From the NCBI GenBank assembly GCA_036504235.1, contig DASXVN010000054.1, positions 1 through 13,460 of the forward strand: a stretch of DNA of 13,460 nucleotides, given 5' to 3'. The notes under the pieces were generated by a model. The model saw only the letters and a list, made by a program, of their open reading frames with translations, was not told the DNA's origin and did not search any database. This DNA is from Zipacnadum sp036504235 (GTDB taxonomy: Bacteria > Armatimonadota > Zipacnadia > Zipacnadales > Zipacnadaceae). This document shows positions 5,107 to 11,565 of this stretch, piece after piece. How positions within the stretch are numbered: position 1 is the stretch's first letter; each line of letters opens with the position of its first letter. The position numbers and the translations under genes are program-made.

Positions 5107-7368
5107 ATGAAAACTCTGCTGGCCACCTTGATCGCCGGTTTGCTGGTCACCGCCCTGCAGGCGGCCGACCCCATGATCCCCTCGCTCAACTGGATTCCCC
5201 GCTCCGACTGGGTCAGCGTCAAGCCCGCCGCCGTCGGCGATGGCGTGGCCGACGACACCGCGGCGATCCAGGCGGCTCTCGATACCCTCAAGGACGGCTC
5301 GACCGTCTACCTGCCCGCGGGCACCTACCGGATCACCCAGAGCCTGACCCTCAACGGTCCCCGCCACGGCATCCTGGTGGTCGGCAATGGCGCGGACACC
5401 CGGCTAGTCTGGGACGGGCCGGTCGGCGGCTGGATGTTTGCGGAGGACGGCGTGGCCTATTGCCGCTACGTGGGGATGGTCTTCGACGGGCGCGGCAAGG
5501 CGGCGGTCGGTTTCTGCCACACCAACCATAAGCGCTTCGAGACCGAGGTGCGCCATCAGTACCTGGCCTTCCTCAATTTCACCGACGCCGGGATTCTCGC
5601 CGATCCCCAGAGCACCATCGCCACTGCCGAGACCCAGTTTGAGAATTGCGTCTTCGATGGTTGCCGGCGCGGCATCGCCTTCACCCAGTTCAACGACTAC
5701 GACTATACCTTCGACGGCTGCGAGTTCCGCCGCGGCGAGACCGGTATCGTCTGCCAGAGCGGCAACTTCTACGTGCGCAATTGCCACTTTGAGGCCAACA
5801 CTAGTGAGGATATCAAATCGAGTCCCGAACACGGCTGCTCGGTACGCCGCAGTACCTCCGTGGGCTCCAAAGCCTTCCTGCGCCATGCCAACGGCGTGGC
5901 CCCGATCATCGTGGAGGACTGCCGCGTGGAGGGTTGGACGGACCCCACCGGCGCGATCTCCGTGGCCGGCGCACCCGCGCTGATCTTCGACTGCGTCTTC
6001 ACCAATCCCCCCAACGCCACGCCGCCGATCCTCCTCCAGGGCGGCTACCCCGGCGGCGAGCGGGTGCTCGTCTCCGGCAACGTGTCCGAGCAGACCGGCG
6101 GCGAAGCGGTCCAGCCGGGCGCCGGCGGCAAGGTCTACGTCATCCCCGCCGGCAAGCGCAAGGGCACGCTGACCTCGGCCGGCCAGCATTTCCTCAACGA
6201 GACCGTCGCCGTCCCCAGCTTCGTCTTCGACGCGAAAGTAGATTTTGGCGCGAAGGGCGATGGGGCCACCGACGACACGGCTGCTCTGCAGCGGACCATT
6301 GACGCGGCCCGTGCCCGCGGCAAAGGGGCTCTGGCCTACTTCCCCGGCGGCACCTACGCGGTCAGCGGGACCCTGCGCGTCACTGGCGCGGACTATTCGG
6401 TCGGCGGTAGCGGGATGCGCACCGGCTTGCTCTGGAAGGGCGCTGCCGACGGAATCATCATGACCGTGGAGGACCCCCAGCGGATCACCATCGAGAACCT
6501 CAACGTGGGCGGCCACGACATCGGGCAGATGAACGACAGCATCGACATCCTGCAAACCAGCAGCGGCGCGCCCTCCTCCGTAACCTACGACGGGGTCGCG
6601 GTCTGGGGCTACTACCAGAAGCAGGCCTTCCGCCGGGGCCTGTGGTTCAAGGGCCTGGGCCCGGGGAGCACGGTCGTCATGCCGCACGTGCAGGGCAACC
6701 TCCACTTTATAGACTCCGCCCGCGCGACGATCATTTCCCCCTGCAGCTATGAGGGAGCCATCGTGGTGGAGGGCAAGGCCAAGGGCCCGCGCGACGGCCT
6801 CCTGGGCTTCCTGACTCGCCTGGAGACCGCTAACGTGTATTCCCTGTACATCGGCAACAACCAGAACTTCGTGGCGAGCGACTTCTACATCGAGCAGGCC
6901 GATCATGGCCTCTTCCTGCAGGGAGACTCGGACGATCCGCCAGGCCGCGTCACCATGCAGGGACCCAAGTTTCACTTCTCCAAGCTCAAGGACGGCAGCG
7001 ATAATATCCCGCTCAACCTCAAGGGTTTCAGCGGTTCGCTGTTCTTCGGCCCGGAGCAGTTCTACGTGGAGCCGCTGGCCGAAAAGCTGCTCCAGGAGGG
7101 CGCGCGCCCCGTGGATATCTTCCTGCTGGGCTGCAGCTTCTACAACACGGGCCTGGTCCCGCAACTCCAACCGACCGCGCACCTCTACACCATCGGCAAC
7201 CAGCGCGTCCCGCAAGACGCCGCCGCCTACCAAGCTCCCGACGCGATGGAGGAGAACACCCTGGCTCGTCTCTCCGAGGGTCTAGACGACCTCCGCCGCC
7301 TGGGCGAAACCGACCTGCGCCTGATGCACCCGCAAGTCCTGGCCAAGCCGGTGGCAGCGCCGAAGTAG
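5107..7368 (+). CDS. Secreted twin-domain right-handed beta-helix protein (pectate-lyase superfamily)
   Basis: 753 aa with a signal peptide (MKTLLATLIAGLLVTALQA, cleavage near 19-20). Two copies of the Pectate_lyase_3-type start motif are present: GDGVADDTAAIQAAL at 44-58 followed by VYLPAGTYRI, and GDGATDDTAALQRTI at 384-398 followed by AYFPGGTYAV. This is the double beta-helix plan of GH55-type and related polysaccharide-acting proteins. The first helix is Cys-rich: ten cysteines between 119 and 296, with C181, C205, C226, C272 and C296 recurring every 21-24 residues or a multiple, as expected for stacked rungs. The second half has only C546 and C676. No catalytic residues can be assigned from sequence alone, so binding or lyase/hydrolase activity are both possible. 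The C-terminal 50 residues look helical. The gene is divergent from the CPHC thioredoxin. Confidence 0.92.
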   Translation: MKTLLATLIAGLLVTALQAADPMIPSLNWIPRSDWVSVKPAAVGDGVADDTAAIQAALDTLKDGSTVYLPAGTYRITQSLTLNGPRHGILVVGNGADTRLVWDGPVGGWMFAEDGVAYCRYVGMVFDGRGKAAVGFCHTNHKRFETEVRHQYLAFLNFTDAGILADPQSTIATAETQFENCVFDGCRRGIAFTQFNDYDYTFDGCEFRRGETGIVCQSGNFYVRNCHFEANTSEDIKSSPEHGCSVRRSTSVGSKAFLRHANGVAPIIVEDCRVEGWTDPTGAISVAGAPALIFDCVFTNPPNATPPILLQGGYPGGERVLVSGNVSEQTGGEAVQPGAGGKVYVIPAGKRKGTLTSAGQHFLNETVAVPSFVFDAKVDFGAKGDGATDDTAALQRTIDAARARGKGALAYFPGGTYAVSGTLRVTGADYSVGGSGMRTGLLWKGAADGIIMTVEDPQRITIENLNVGGHDIGQMNDSIDILQTSSGAPSSVTYDGVAVWGYYQKQAFRRGLWFKGLGPGSTVVMPHVQGNLHFIDSARATIISPCSYEGAIVVEGKAKGPRDGLLGFLTRLETANVYSLYIGNNQNFVASDFYIEQADHGLFLQGDSDDPPGRVTMQGPKFHFSKLKDGSDNIPLNLKGFSGSLFFGPEQFYVEPLAEKLLQEGARPVDIFLLGCSFYNTGLVPQLQPTAHLYTIGNQRVPQDAAAYQAPDAMEENTLARLSEGLDDLRRLGETDLRLMHPQVLAKPVAAPK

Positions 7369-7395
7369 GGGGGTAAGGGAGGCCGTTGCCGTCTC

Positions 7396-7433
7396 CCCGG
7401 AGGGGCCGCACGAGCGCAGCGAGGCCGGCCCGG
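7396..7433 (+). repeat. Family G element, copy 2
   Basis: It is almost identical to 1256-1294. Stem ends GGGCCG (7403-7408) and CGGCCC (7426-7431). It lies 27 bp after the beta-helix stop. Confidence 0.7.
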
Positions 7434-7451
7434 CCGTTAGCCGTTGCCGTT

Positions 7452-7596
7452 TTCCCGGAGGGGCCGAATGCGAGCACGACGCGCTTCCGAGCGCGGCGCG
7501 CGCAAGCATCCGGCCCAGGGCTTAGCACTAGCCGTAGGCCGGATAATTGGTGGAGTTTTGCGTGGCAAACTCCCTCGTATTCGGCCCCTCCGGGAA
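7452..7596. repeat. 145-bp nested inverted repeat related to family G
   Basis: The outer arms at 7452-7474 and 7574-7596 are 23 bp and match as inverse complements at 22 positions (core GGAGGGGCCGAA / TTCGGCCCCTCC). Inside are two further hairpins: ATCCGGCC/GGCCGGAT (7508-7515, 7537-7544), and GGAGTTT/AAACTCC (7552-7558, 7567-7573) around TGCGTGGC. The outer GGAGGGGCCG is shared with family G. There is no coding potential that could be a transposase. Confidence 0.85.
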
Positions 7597-7619
7597 ACGC
7601 CTCCCCGCCTTTGCCGTAG

Positions 7620-7671
7620 CCCCTCCCGCCTCGGGAGGGGTGCCCGAGGTCTCCCGAGGGCGGGGTGGGCC
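7620..7671 (+). repeat. Family C double hairpin, copy 3, abutting the H-X9-DG gene stop
   Basis: Stem CCCCTCCC/GGGAGGGG with loop GCCTC, then GCCCGAGGTCTCCCGAGGGC and GGGGTGGGC. It ends 4 bp from the stop codon of the minus-strand gene. Confidence 0.8.
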
Positions 7672-7675
7672 CCCC

Positions 7676-8551
7676 CTACCCCGGCGGCGGCGGTCCTCCC
7701 GCGCCTTGCTCGGTCGGCTTAGGCGCGTCCTTGACCAGCGGGGCTCTGTCCCACTTGCAGTGCCCATCGGCAAACGCGTAGTTCGCCCCGCCGTTATGCC
7801 GCAGCGCCACCGCCGCCGCCCCGCCCGCCGCGTTGCGCGTCCCCAGCGCCGAGTCAAAGAAGATCACCGTCTCCGCCGGCAGCGCCAGGGTGTCCAGCTT
7901 CACTCCCGAGAAGGCCACGTTCATCGCATACCCATACGCCAACTCCGGCGCAGCCGGGTCCTTGAAGATCAACTCGTTCTTGACATAGGGCATTAGTTCA
8001 TCCATCCACTTAGCCGCGTCCGGCAGCCGTTGACCGTGGTCGTTCGCGTACATCAACGCCCCCAGCATGATCTGCTTGAGGTTGCTCATGCAGTCGTTCT
8101 GCTCTGCCTTCGCCTGCTCCGGCCCCTGCATCATCTTCTGCATTTCCGGGGGCAGCAGCGCGAAGCTCGCGGCCGCGTCTATCCGCCATTCCCCGTTGAC
8201 CTTGGTCATTACCAGGCGCACCGGATTGAGTTGGAAGTCCACCTCCGTCTTCCCCTCGCCCTGGACCATCATCACCTGATTCTGCAGCCCCCACACCGAC
8301 ATCAAGCCCGCGATCCCGCCGAAGAGCTCAGTGGGACCTCCGCGATCGGCGGGTTTTTCGGTGAAGAACGCCCCTAGCCCCGCGGGGTCGCCGTTGGCCC
8401 GCATCATCCCATGCGCAGCGTCCACAAACTGCCGCGCCACGGCGGTAGCGTCGGCCCCCGCGACCGGACCAGCCACGGGCGGCGGCTGCGCGCCCGCCAG
8501 TAGAGGCGCTCCCAGAGTCAAGGCCAGTGCGAGAATCAGTACACGGTACAT
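7676..8551 (-). CDS. Secreted H-X9-DG protein with N-terminal family domain
   Basis: 291 aa. The ATG at 8551 has AGGAGGAG (complement of 8557-8564) just upstream and starts a signal peptide (MYRVLILALALTLGAPLLAG). Residues about 33-145 resemble the N-terminal domain of the two thioredoxin proteins, with LVMTKVNGEWRIDAAASFAL (113-132). From 154 the sequence becomes that of the C-terminal half of DUF1559/H-X9-DG pseudopilin-like proteins of Planctomycetes and Armatimonadota: CMSNLKQIMLGALMYANDHG (154-173), then H252, nine residues, and D262-G263. The usual prepilin peptidase site and hydrophobic pilin helix are missing; an ordinary signal peptide and the family domain replace them. It ends in a Pro/Gly-rich tail. 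The function of the chimera is unknown; the C-terminal fold in relatives is presumed surface-exposed. Confidence 0.88.
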   Translation of the reverse strand: MYRVLILALALTLGAPLLAGAQPPPVAGPVAGADATAVARQFVDAAHGMMRANGDPAGLGAFFTEKPADRGGPTELFGGIAGLMSVWGLQNQVMMVQGEGKTEVDFQLNPVRLVMTKVNGEWRIDAAASFALLPPEMQKMMQGPEQAKAEQNDCMSNLKQIMLGALMYANDHGQRLPDAAKWMDELMPYVKNELIFKDPAAPELAYGYAMNVAFSGVKLDTLALPAETVIFFDSALGTRNAAGGAAAVALRHNGGANYAFADGHCKWDRAPLVKDAPKPTEQGAGGPPPPG

Positions 8552-8604
8552 GATTGCTCCTCCTCGACGACGTGTGATTGGTGGGACGTTGTCGTATGCC
8601 GTTT

Positions 8605-8636
8605 GTAGGGCGGGGGCTCGTACCCCGCCGGCCGTT
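8605..8636 (+). repeat. Family E hairpin, copy 4
   Basis: GTAGGGCGGGG, GCTCGTA, CCCCGCC, GGCCGTT. Confidence 0.75.
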
Positions 8637-8646
8637 CGCCTTCTCC

Positions 8647-8758
8647 CGTAGGGGCGCGTTTTGCGGTGTCTGCACCGCAACACACGCCCGTATGCTACCT
8701 GACAGTTAGCGAGCGGGCGTGTGTTGCTCCGCGTCGCTCCGCAAAACCCGCCCCTACG
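8647..8758. repeat. Family A palindromic element, copy 4 (full length)
   Basis: The 20-bp termini at 8647-8666 and 8739-8758 are inverse complements at 19 of 20 positions. The left half carries a 7-bp hairpin TTGCGGT/ACCGCAA around the loop GTCTGC (8661-8680), the complement of the GCAGAC loops in other copies. The right half has the unrelated apex GCTCCGCGTCGCTCCG. Confidence 0.85.
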
Positions 8759-8780
8759 CAGAAACGGCCGTCCCCCGCCG

Positions 8781-8828
8781 TTCCCCCCTCTCCCAAGGTC
8801 CGCCGCGGGAGAGGGGCCGGGGGTGAGG
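8781..8828 (+). repeat. Family B hairpin, copy 6
   Basis: Stem CTCTCCC/GGGAGAG with loop AAGGTCCGCCGC, then GGCCGGGGGTGAGG. The loop is identical to that of copy 4. Confidence 0.8.
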
Positions 8829-8851
8829 TTGCCGTTGCCCCTGCCGTAAAT

Positions 8852-8891
8852 CTCTCCCTATTTAGGGAGAGTACCCGGCGTCTGCGCCGGG
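8852..8891. repeat. Two adjacent hairpins (C-like stem and GTCTGC-loop stem)
   Basis: CTCTCCCT (8852-8859) pairs with AGGGAGAG (8864-8871) across ATTT. It is followed by CCCGGC/GCCGGG around the loop GTCTGC (8874-8891). The layout resembles family C, two hairpins in a row, but with different stems. Confidence 0.65.
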
Positions 8892-8906
8892 GGAGAGGGT
8901 CCGCCG

Positions 8907-8935
8907 TTGCGTCCCAGCCCCCATCCGGGTAAAAT
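8907..8935 (+). promoter_or_regulatory. Possible promoter overlapping the start of the TIM-barrel gene
   Basis: TTGCGT (8907-8912), a 17-nt spacer and TAAAAT (8930-8935). If real, transcription would begin near 8942 and the ATG at 8946 would be nearly leaderless, which would explain why no Shine-Dalgarno is seen. The -35 match is poor. Confidence 0.3.
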
Positions 8936-11078
8936 GATTCCTAAGATGAGCGAGCCGCCGCCTGGCCCTCCGGACCGACTTACCCCCCGCCTCCGGCGCC
9001 AGTTGCGCCAGAAGACTCAGCAGCTTCGCTGCTGCGGCTGCCTGGCCTTGCTGGGGCTGGCGCTGGCGGTCACTTTGATCTCCGTCGGCCGCACGGGCCA
9101 CTGGCTCAGCGGTCGCCACCATGCCTCGGCCGAGACCTCCCAGTATATTTTCCCCCTGCAGCTTCAGGTTCCTGCCGGACAGTATACCCGCTACCAACTA
9201 GTTCCTATCACCATGCGGCTGCAGGACCCCTCCGGCCGCCCGGTGGTCACCAACCAGCCGCCGCAGGTCACGGTGTGGTTTGAGGGCCAGCCGGTGGCGA
9301 CCGTGGGCAACCTGCAGAAGCTGACGCCCGTCTACCAGCCCGATCAGGGCCTCTACACCTGCAACTGGCCGGTCCCCTGGATGGCCCCGCCCGGCCAGTA
9401 CCTCGTCCAGGCCCGCCTGCGCCTCACCCGCCCCGAGCAGTGGCGCTGGGCCCCCGCGACGACCTCCAGCGCGCACCCCGGCGACAAGCCGACCGCCCCC
9501 CCGCCCCCGGAGGGCGAGGTCTTCTGCAACGCCCAGGCGGTCATTCAGGTCGCCGCCACGCCGCCGCCCGCCTATCCCCCCGGCACCTGTTTCGCCACCT
9601 GGGAGCCGGACCTGCCCACCGGCTCGGTGCCCTTGCCTCGCGGGGGCCAGGGCGACTGGCGCGCGCTGCTGGAGTGGGCCAAGTTCATGGGCGCCGACAC
9701 CCTGCTCTACCGCGCGGCCATCACCAGCGCCGACTACGGTCCCCTCACCCGCGAGCAGCCCTTCTATCAGCACGAGTTGGCGGCGGTGCCCGGCCTCGCC
9801 GCCGAGGCGCACCACCAGGGCCTCAAGTTCGGCGTGTGGGCCGCCGCCTACGAGACTCTGCCCACCTCCTCCAACGCCGGCAAGCCGCCCTACCAGTACG
9901 CCCAGGACATCTCGCGCACCACCGGCCAGGTCCGCTCGCTCGACTTCATCTCCCTGCTCGACCAGCGCCGCCGTCAGGACCTGGCCGGTTTCCTGCGCGA
10001 GATGCAGGCCCAGCCGGACGTGGACCTGGTTGGCCTGGACTATATGCGCAGCGACAACGGCGGCTTTGAGATCACCAACAACTTCGCCGCCGAGATGCCG
10101 GTGAAGCTCCCGCCGCAGTGGGCGAAAATGGACCAGCGCCGCCGCTGGCAATACATGGCCCAGAAGACCGAGAGCGAGTGGCAGACCGACCGCGACTTCT
10201 ACGACCAGTGGAACTGGTACCGGGCGCACCTCGGCGCGGAGATCGTCAACGGCCTGCTCCGCGACTCGCAACTCCAGAAGCCGCTGTTCATCTTCGTCCT
10301 TTCCTGGCAGCACGGCGTGCAGCACGGCCAGGACCCCGCCATGTTCACCGACGCGGGCGCCTCCGTGCTCCTGCCCATGCTCTACCAGGTCGCCAGTCAG
10401 GGGCACTTCGAGTCCGTGATGAAATCGTGGGCGGGGTACATGAAGCCGGGCGTGGCCAACCTCGCCCCCGGCGATCAGGTGGATGACCGCTGGCACCAGC
10501 GCAGCCGCCGCCCCGCCACCCCGGAGCTGCTCTACCAACGCATGACCGCCGCCCAGCAGCGCCTGATCCCCCAGAGTGTGCCGCTCGGGAGCTTCATCCA
10601 TGACATCTCCCGCCTGGCCACCAGGGGCGACCGCGGGCCTTATCCCGGTACGGAGTGGGCGCTGGCCGCCGCCGCGGCCTTCAGCCAGGTGCGCCAGGCC
10701 TGGTCTGTCTACCCCCTGGTCTGCCGGCTGCAGGCCCCGACGAAAGCCCGTTTCGGCGTCCCCTTCACCGCGCGAGTGACCATTGAGAACCGTTCCAACG
10801 TCGCTATTAAGGACCTAAGTCTGCGCCTGGAGGACACCGCCGGGGTCAAGGCCTCGGGTCAAGCCCGCAAGCGCCTCCCGCTGCTGGGCCCGGGGGAAAA
10901 GATCGAGGTGCCGCTGGATATGGTCATTGACCGCCCCGACGGCGCCCGCGCCAATCGCTTCATGTGCTGCGTCCGCCTGGAGTGGCCGCGCCGCGACTAC
11001 GGCGAAAAGTACCGCGCCGACCTACCGCCCATGTTCGTCCTAATGCAGTACCTACAAGCCAGCGCCTCGGGAGGGTAG
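8934..11078 (+). CDS. Membrane-anchored TIM-barrel glycoside-hydrolase-like protein
   Basis: 714 aa from ATG 8934; ATG 8946 (four residues shorter) is an equal candidate. Neither has a ribosome binding site. The Pro/Arg/Gln-rich N-terminus (1-32) is followed by CCGC (33-36) and one hydrophobic segment (about 37-51), predicting a single membrane anchor with the rest outside. Residues about 70-210 look like an Ig-type domain (VPITMRLQDPSGRPV, then QGLYTCNWPVPWMAPPGQYL). Residues about 218-560 resemble a (beta/alpha)8 barrel of the GHL10/DUF187-like kind: CFATWEPD, WRALLEWAKFMGADTLLYRA, LKFGVWAAAYE and VDLVGLDYMRSD (363-374), where D369 sits at the end of a strand as in related glycosidases. Residues about 600-665 look like a second Ig-like (NEW3/CARDB-like) domain. 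Substrate unknown; the fold assignment is by eye. Confidence 0.85.
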   Translation: MIPKMSEPPPGPPDRLTPRLRRQLRQKTQQLRCCGCLALLGLALAVTLISVGRTGHWLSGRHHASAETSQYIFPLQLQVPAGQYTRYQLVPITMRLQDPSGRPVVTNQPPQVTVWFEGQPVATVGNLQKLTPVYQPDQGLYTCNWPVPWMAPPGQYLVQARLRLTRPEQWRWAPATTSSAHPGDKPTAPPPPEGEVFCNAQAVIQVAATPPPAYPPGTCFATWEPDLPTGSVPLPRGGQGDWRALLEWAKFMGADTLLYRAAITSADYGPLTREQPFYQHELAAVPGLAAEAHHQGLKFGVWAAAYETLPTSSNAGKPPYQYAQDISRTTGQVRSLDFISLLDQRRRQDLAGFLREMQAQPDVDLVGLDYMRSDNGGFEITNNFAAEMPVKLPPQWAKMDQRRRWQYMAQKTESEWQTDRDFYDQWNWYRAHLGAEIVNGLLRDSQLQKPLFIFVLSWQHGVQHGQDPAMFTDAGASVLLPMLYQVASQGHFESVMKSWAGYMKPGVANLAPGDQVDDRWHQRSRRPATPELLYQRMTAAQQRLIPQSVPLGSFIHDISRLATRGDRGPYPGTEWALAAAAAFSQVRQAWSVYPLVCRLQAPTKARFGVPFTARVTIENRSNVAIKDLSLRLEDTAGVKASGQARKRLPLLGPGEKIEVPLDMVIDRPDGARANRFMCCVRLEWPRRDYGEKYRADLPPMFVLMQYLQASASGG

Positions 11079-11109
11079 GGAGGGGGGAGGGCACGCCGGT
11101 TCCCCCCCA

Positions 11110-11132
11110 GTGGCACCGGCGTCTCGCCGGTG
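11110..11132 (+). repeat. Family F hairpin, copy 3
   Basis: GTGG, CACCGGCG, TCT, CGCCGGTG; a perfect 8-bp stem. It lies 31 bp after the TIM-barrel gene stop. Confidence 0.75.
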
Positions 11133-11140
11133 GCCGTACT

Positions 11141-11200
11141 GTAGGGCGGGGGGCTACGCCGCAGGCCCTGAGCCTGTCGAAGGGTCCCCCGCCGGCCGTT
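11141..11200 (+). repeat. Family E hairpin, copy 5, with a 26-nt insert in the loop
   Basis: GCGGGGG and CCCCCGC stem as in copy 2. Between CTACG and TCCCCC lie 26 extra bases (11159-11184) ending in CCCTGAGCCTGTCGAAGGG. Copy 2 at 3410-3442 is the uninterrupted version. Confidence 0.8.
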
Positions 11201-11210
11201 GCCGTTAGCC

Positions 11211-11248
11211 GTTCCCCCTCTCCCGCAGGGAGAGGGGCAGGGGTGAGG
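11211..11248 (+). repeat. Family B hairpin, copy 7
   Basis: Stem CCCTCTCCC/GGGAGAGGG with loop GCA, then GCAGGGGTGAGG. Confidence 0.8.
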
Positions 11249-11274
11249 AAGCCGTTAGCCGCAGGCCGTTTCCG

Positions 11275-11333
11275 CGTAGGGGCGCGTTTTGCGGAGCGCA
11301 GCGGAGCAACACACGCCCGCCCGCTGCCTGTCA
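11275..11333. repeat. Family A, left half (copy 5)
   Basis: CGTAGGGGCGCGTTTTGCGG, the apex AGCGCAGCGGAGC, then AACACACGCCCG and CCGCTGCCTGTCA. The right half is missing or moved to 11496-11549. Confidence 0.75.
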
Positions 11334-11371
11334 TTTGACGCGCGAGTGAGAGACAACGGCCTTTTCCGCAT

Positions 11372-11393
11372 CCCTCCCCTATTTAGGGGAGGG
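11372..11393. repeat. Perfect 9-bp hairpin
   Basis: CCCTCCCCT (11372-11380) pairs with AGGGGAGGG (11385-11393) around ATTT. It resembles the first stem of family C and the hairpin at 8852-8871, which has the same ATTT loop. Confidence 0.7.
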
Positions 11394-11419
11394 CATGGAG
11401 GGGTCCGCCGTTGCCGTAG

Positions 11420-11468
11420 CCCCTCCCCTTTAGGGAGGGGTGCCCGAGGTCCGCCGAGGGCGGGGTAG
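11420..11468 (+). repeat. Family C double hairpin, copy 4
   Basis: Stem CCCCTCCC/GGGAGGGG with loop CTTTA, then GCCCGAGGTCCGCCGAGGGC and GGGGTAGG. It is preceded by the GCCGTAG linker seen before copy 3. Confidence 0.8.
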
Positions 11469-11495
11469 GTCCGCCGGCTGCCGCTGCCTAACCAT

Positions 11496-11549
11496 CAGCG
11501 AGCGGGCGTGTGTGTCGGCGCAGACGCCGCCAAACGCGCCCCTACGGGG
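11496..11549. repeat. Family A, right half (copy 6)
   Basis: GCGAGCGGGCGTGTGTG, then CGGC/GCCG around the loop GCAGAC (11516-11529), then AAACGCGCCCCTACGGGG. The stem differs from copies 2 and 3 on both sides while the loop is unchanged. Confidence 0.8.
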
Positions 11550-11565
11550 AAACGACACAGAAATC

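Larger units (their letters stand above)
7369..7675. other. 307-bp convergent intergenic region filled with repeats
   Basis: It lies between the stops of two converging genes. It holds a G element (7396-7433), GCCGTT linkers, a 145-bp nested inverted repeat (7452-7596) and a C element (7620-7671). No T-rich intrinsic terminator and no gene are seen. Confidence 0.7.
8552..8933. other. 382-bp divergent intergenic region with repeats
   Basis: It lies between the H-X9-DG gene and the TIM-barrel gene. It holds a short unique leader (8552-8600), an E hairpin (8605-8636), a full A element (8647-8758), a B element (8781-8828), a CTCTCCCT hairpin and a GTCTGC-loop hairpin (8852-8891), and a possible promoter (8907-8935). 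No gene is supported. Confidence 0.65.
11079..11565. other. 487-bp intergenic repeat mosaic upstream of the ABC exporter
   Basis: No gene is supported here. The order is F hairpin (11110-11132), E hairpin with a 26-nt loop insert (11141-11200), GCCGTT linkers, B element (11211-11248), left half of an A element (11275-11333), CCCTCCCCT hairpin (11372-11393), C element (11420-11468) and right half of an A element (11496-11549). The ABC gene starts only 16 bp after the last repeat; its promoter must lie within repeats or be absent. Confidence 0.65.

Noticed and set aside
5404..7233. 609-codon open frame on the minus strand opposite the beta-helix gene
   Set aside because: It is antisense to a gene with a signal peptide and two family motifs. 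Its translation is low-complexity and rich in A, G, V, E, D and H, typical of the shadow frame of a GC-rich gene.
7369..7675. Insertion sequence
   Set aside because: The inverted repeat is present, but no transposase frame, and I could identify no flanking target duplication.
9198..10601. 467-codon open frame on the minus strand opposite the TIM-barrel gene
   Set aside because: A shadow frame of a GC-rich coding sequence with a G/A/V/R/H-rich translation and no recognisable domain. The plus-strand frame has a clear membrane anchor and domain structure.
11079..11565. CRISPR array
   Set aside because: Repeats here are of several kinds, with no constant repeat-spacer period, and no cas gene is near.
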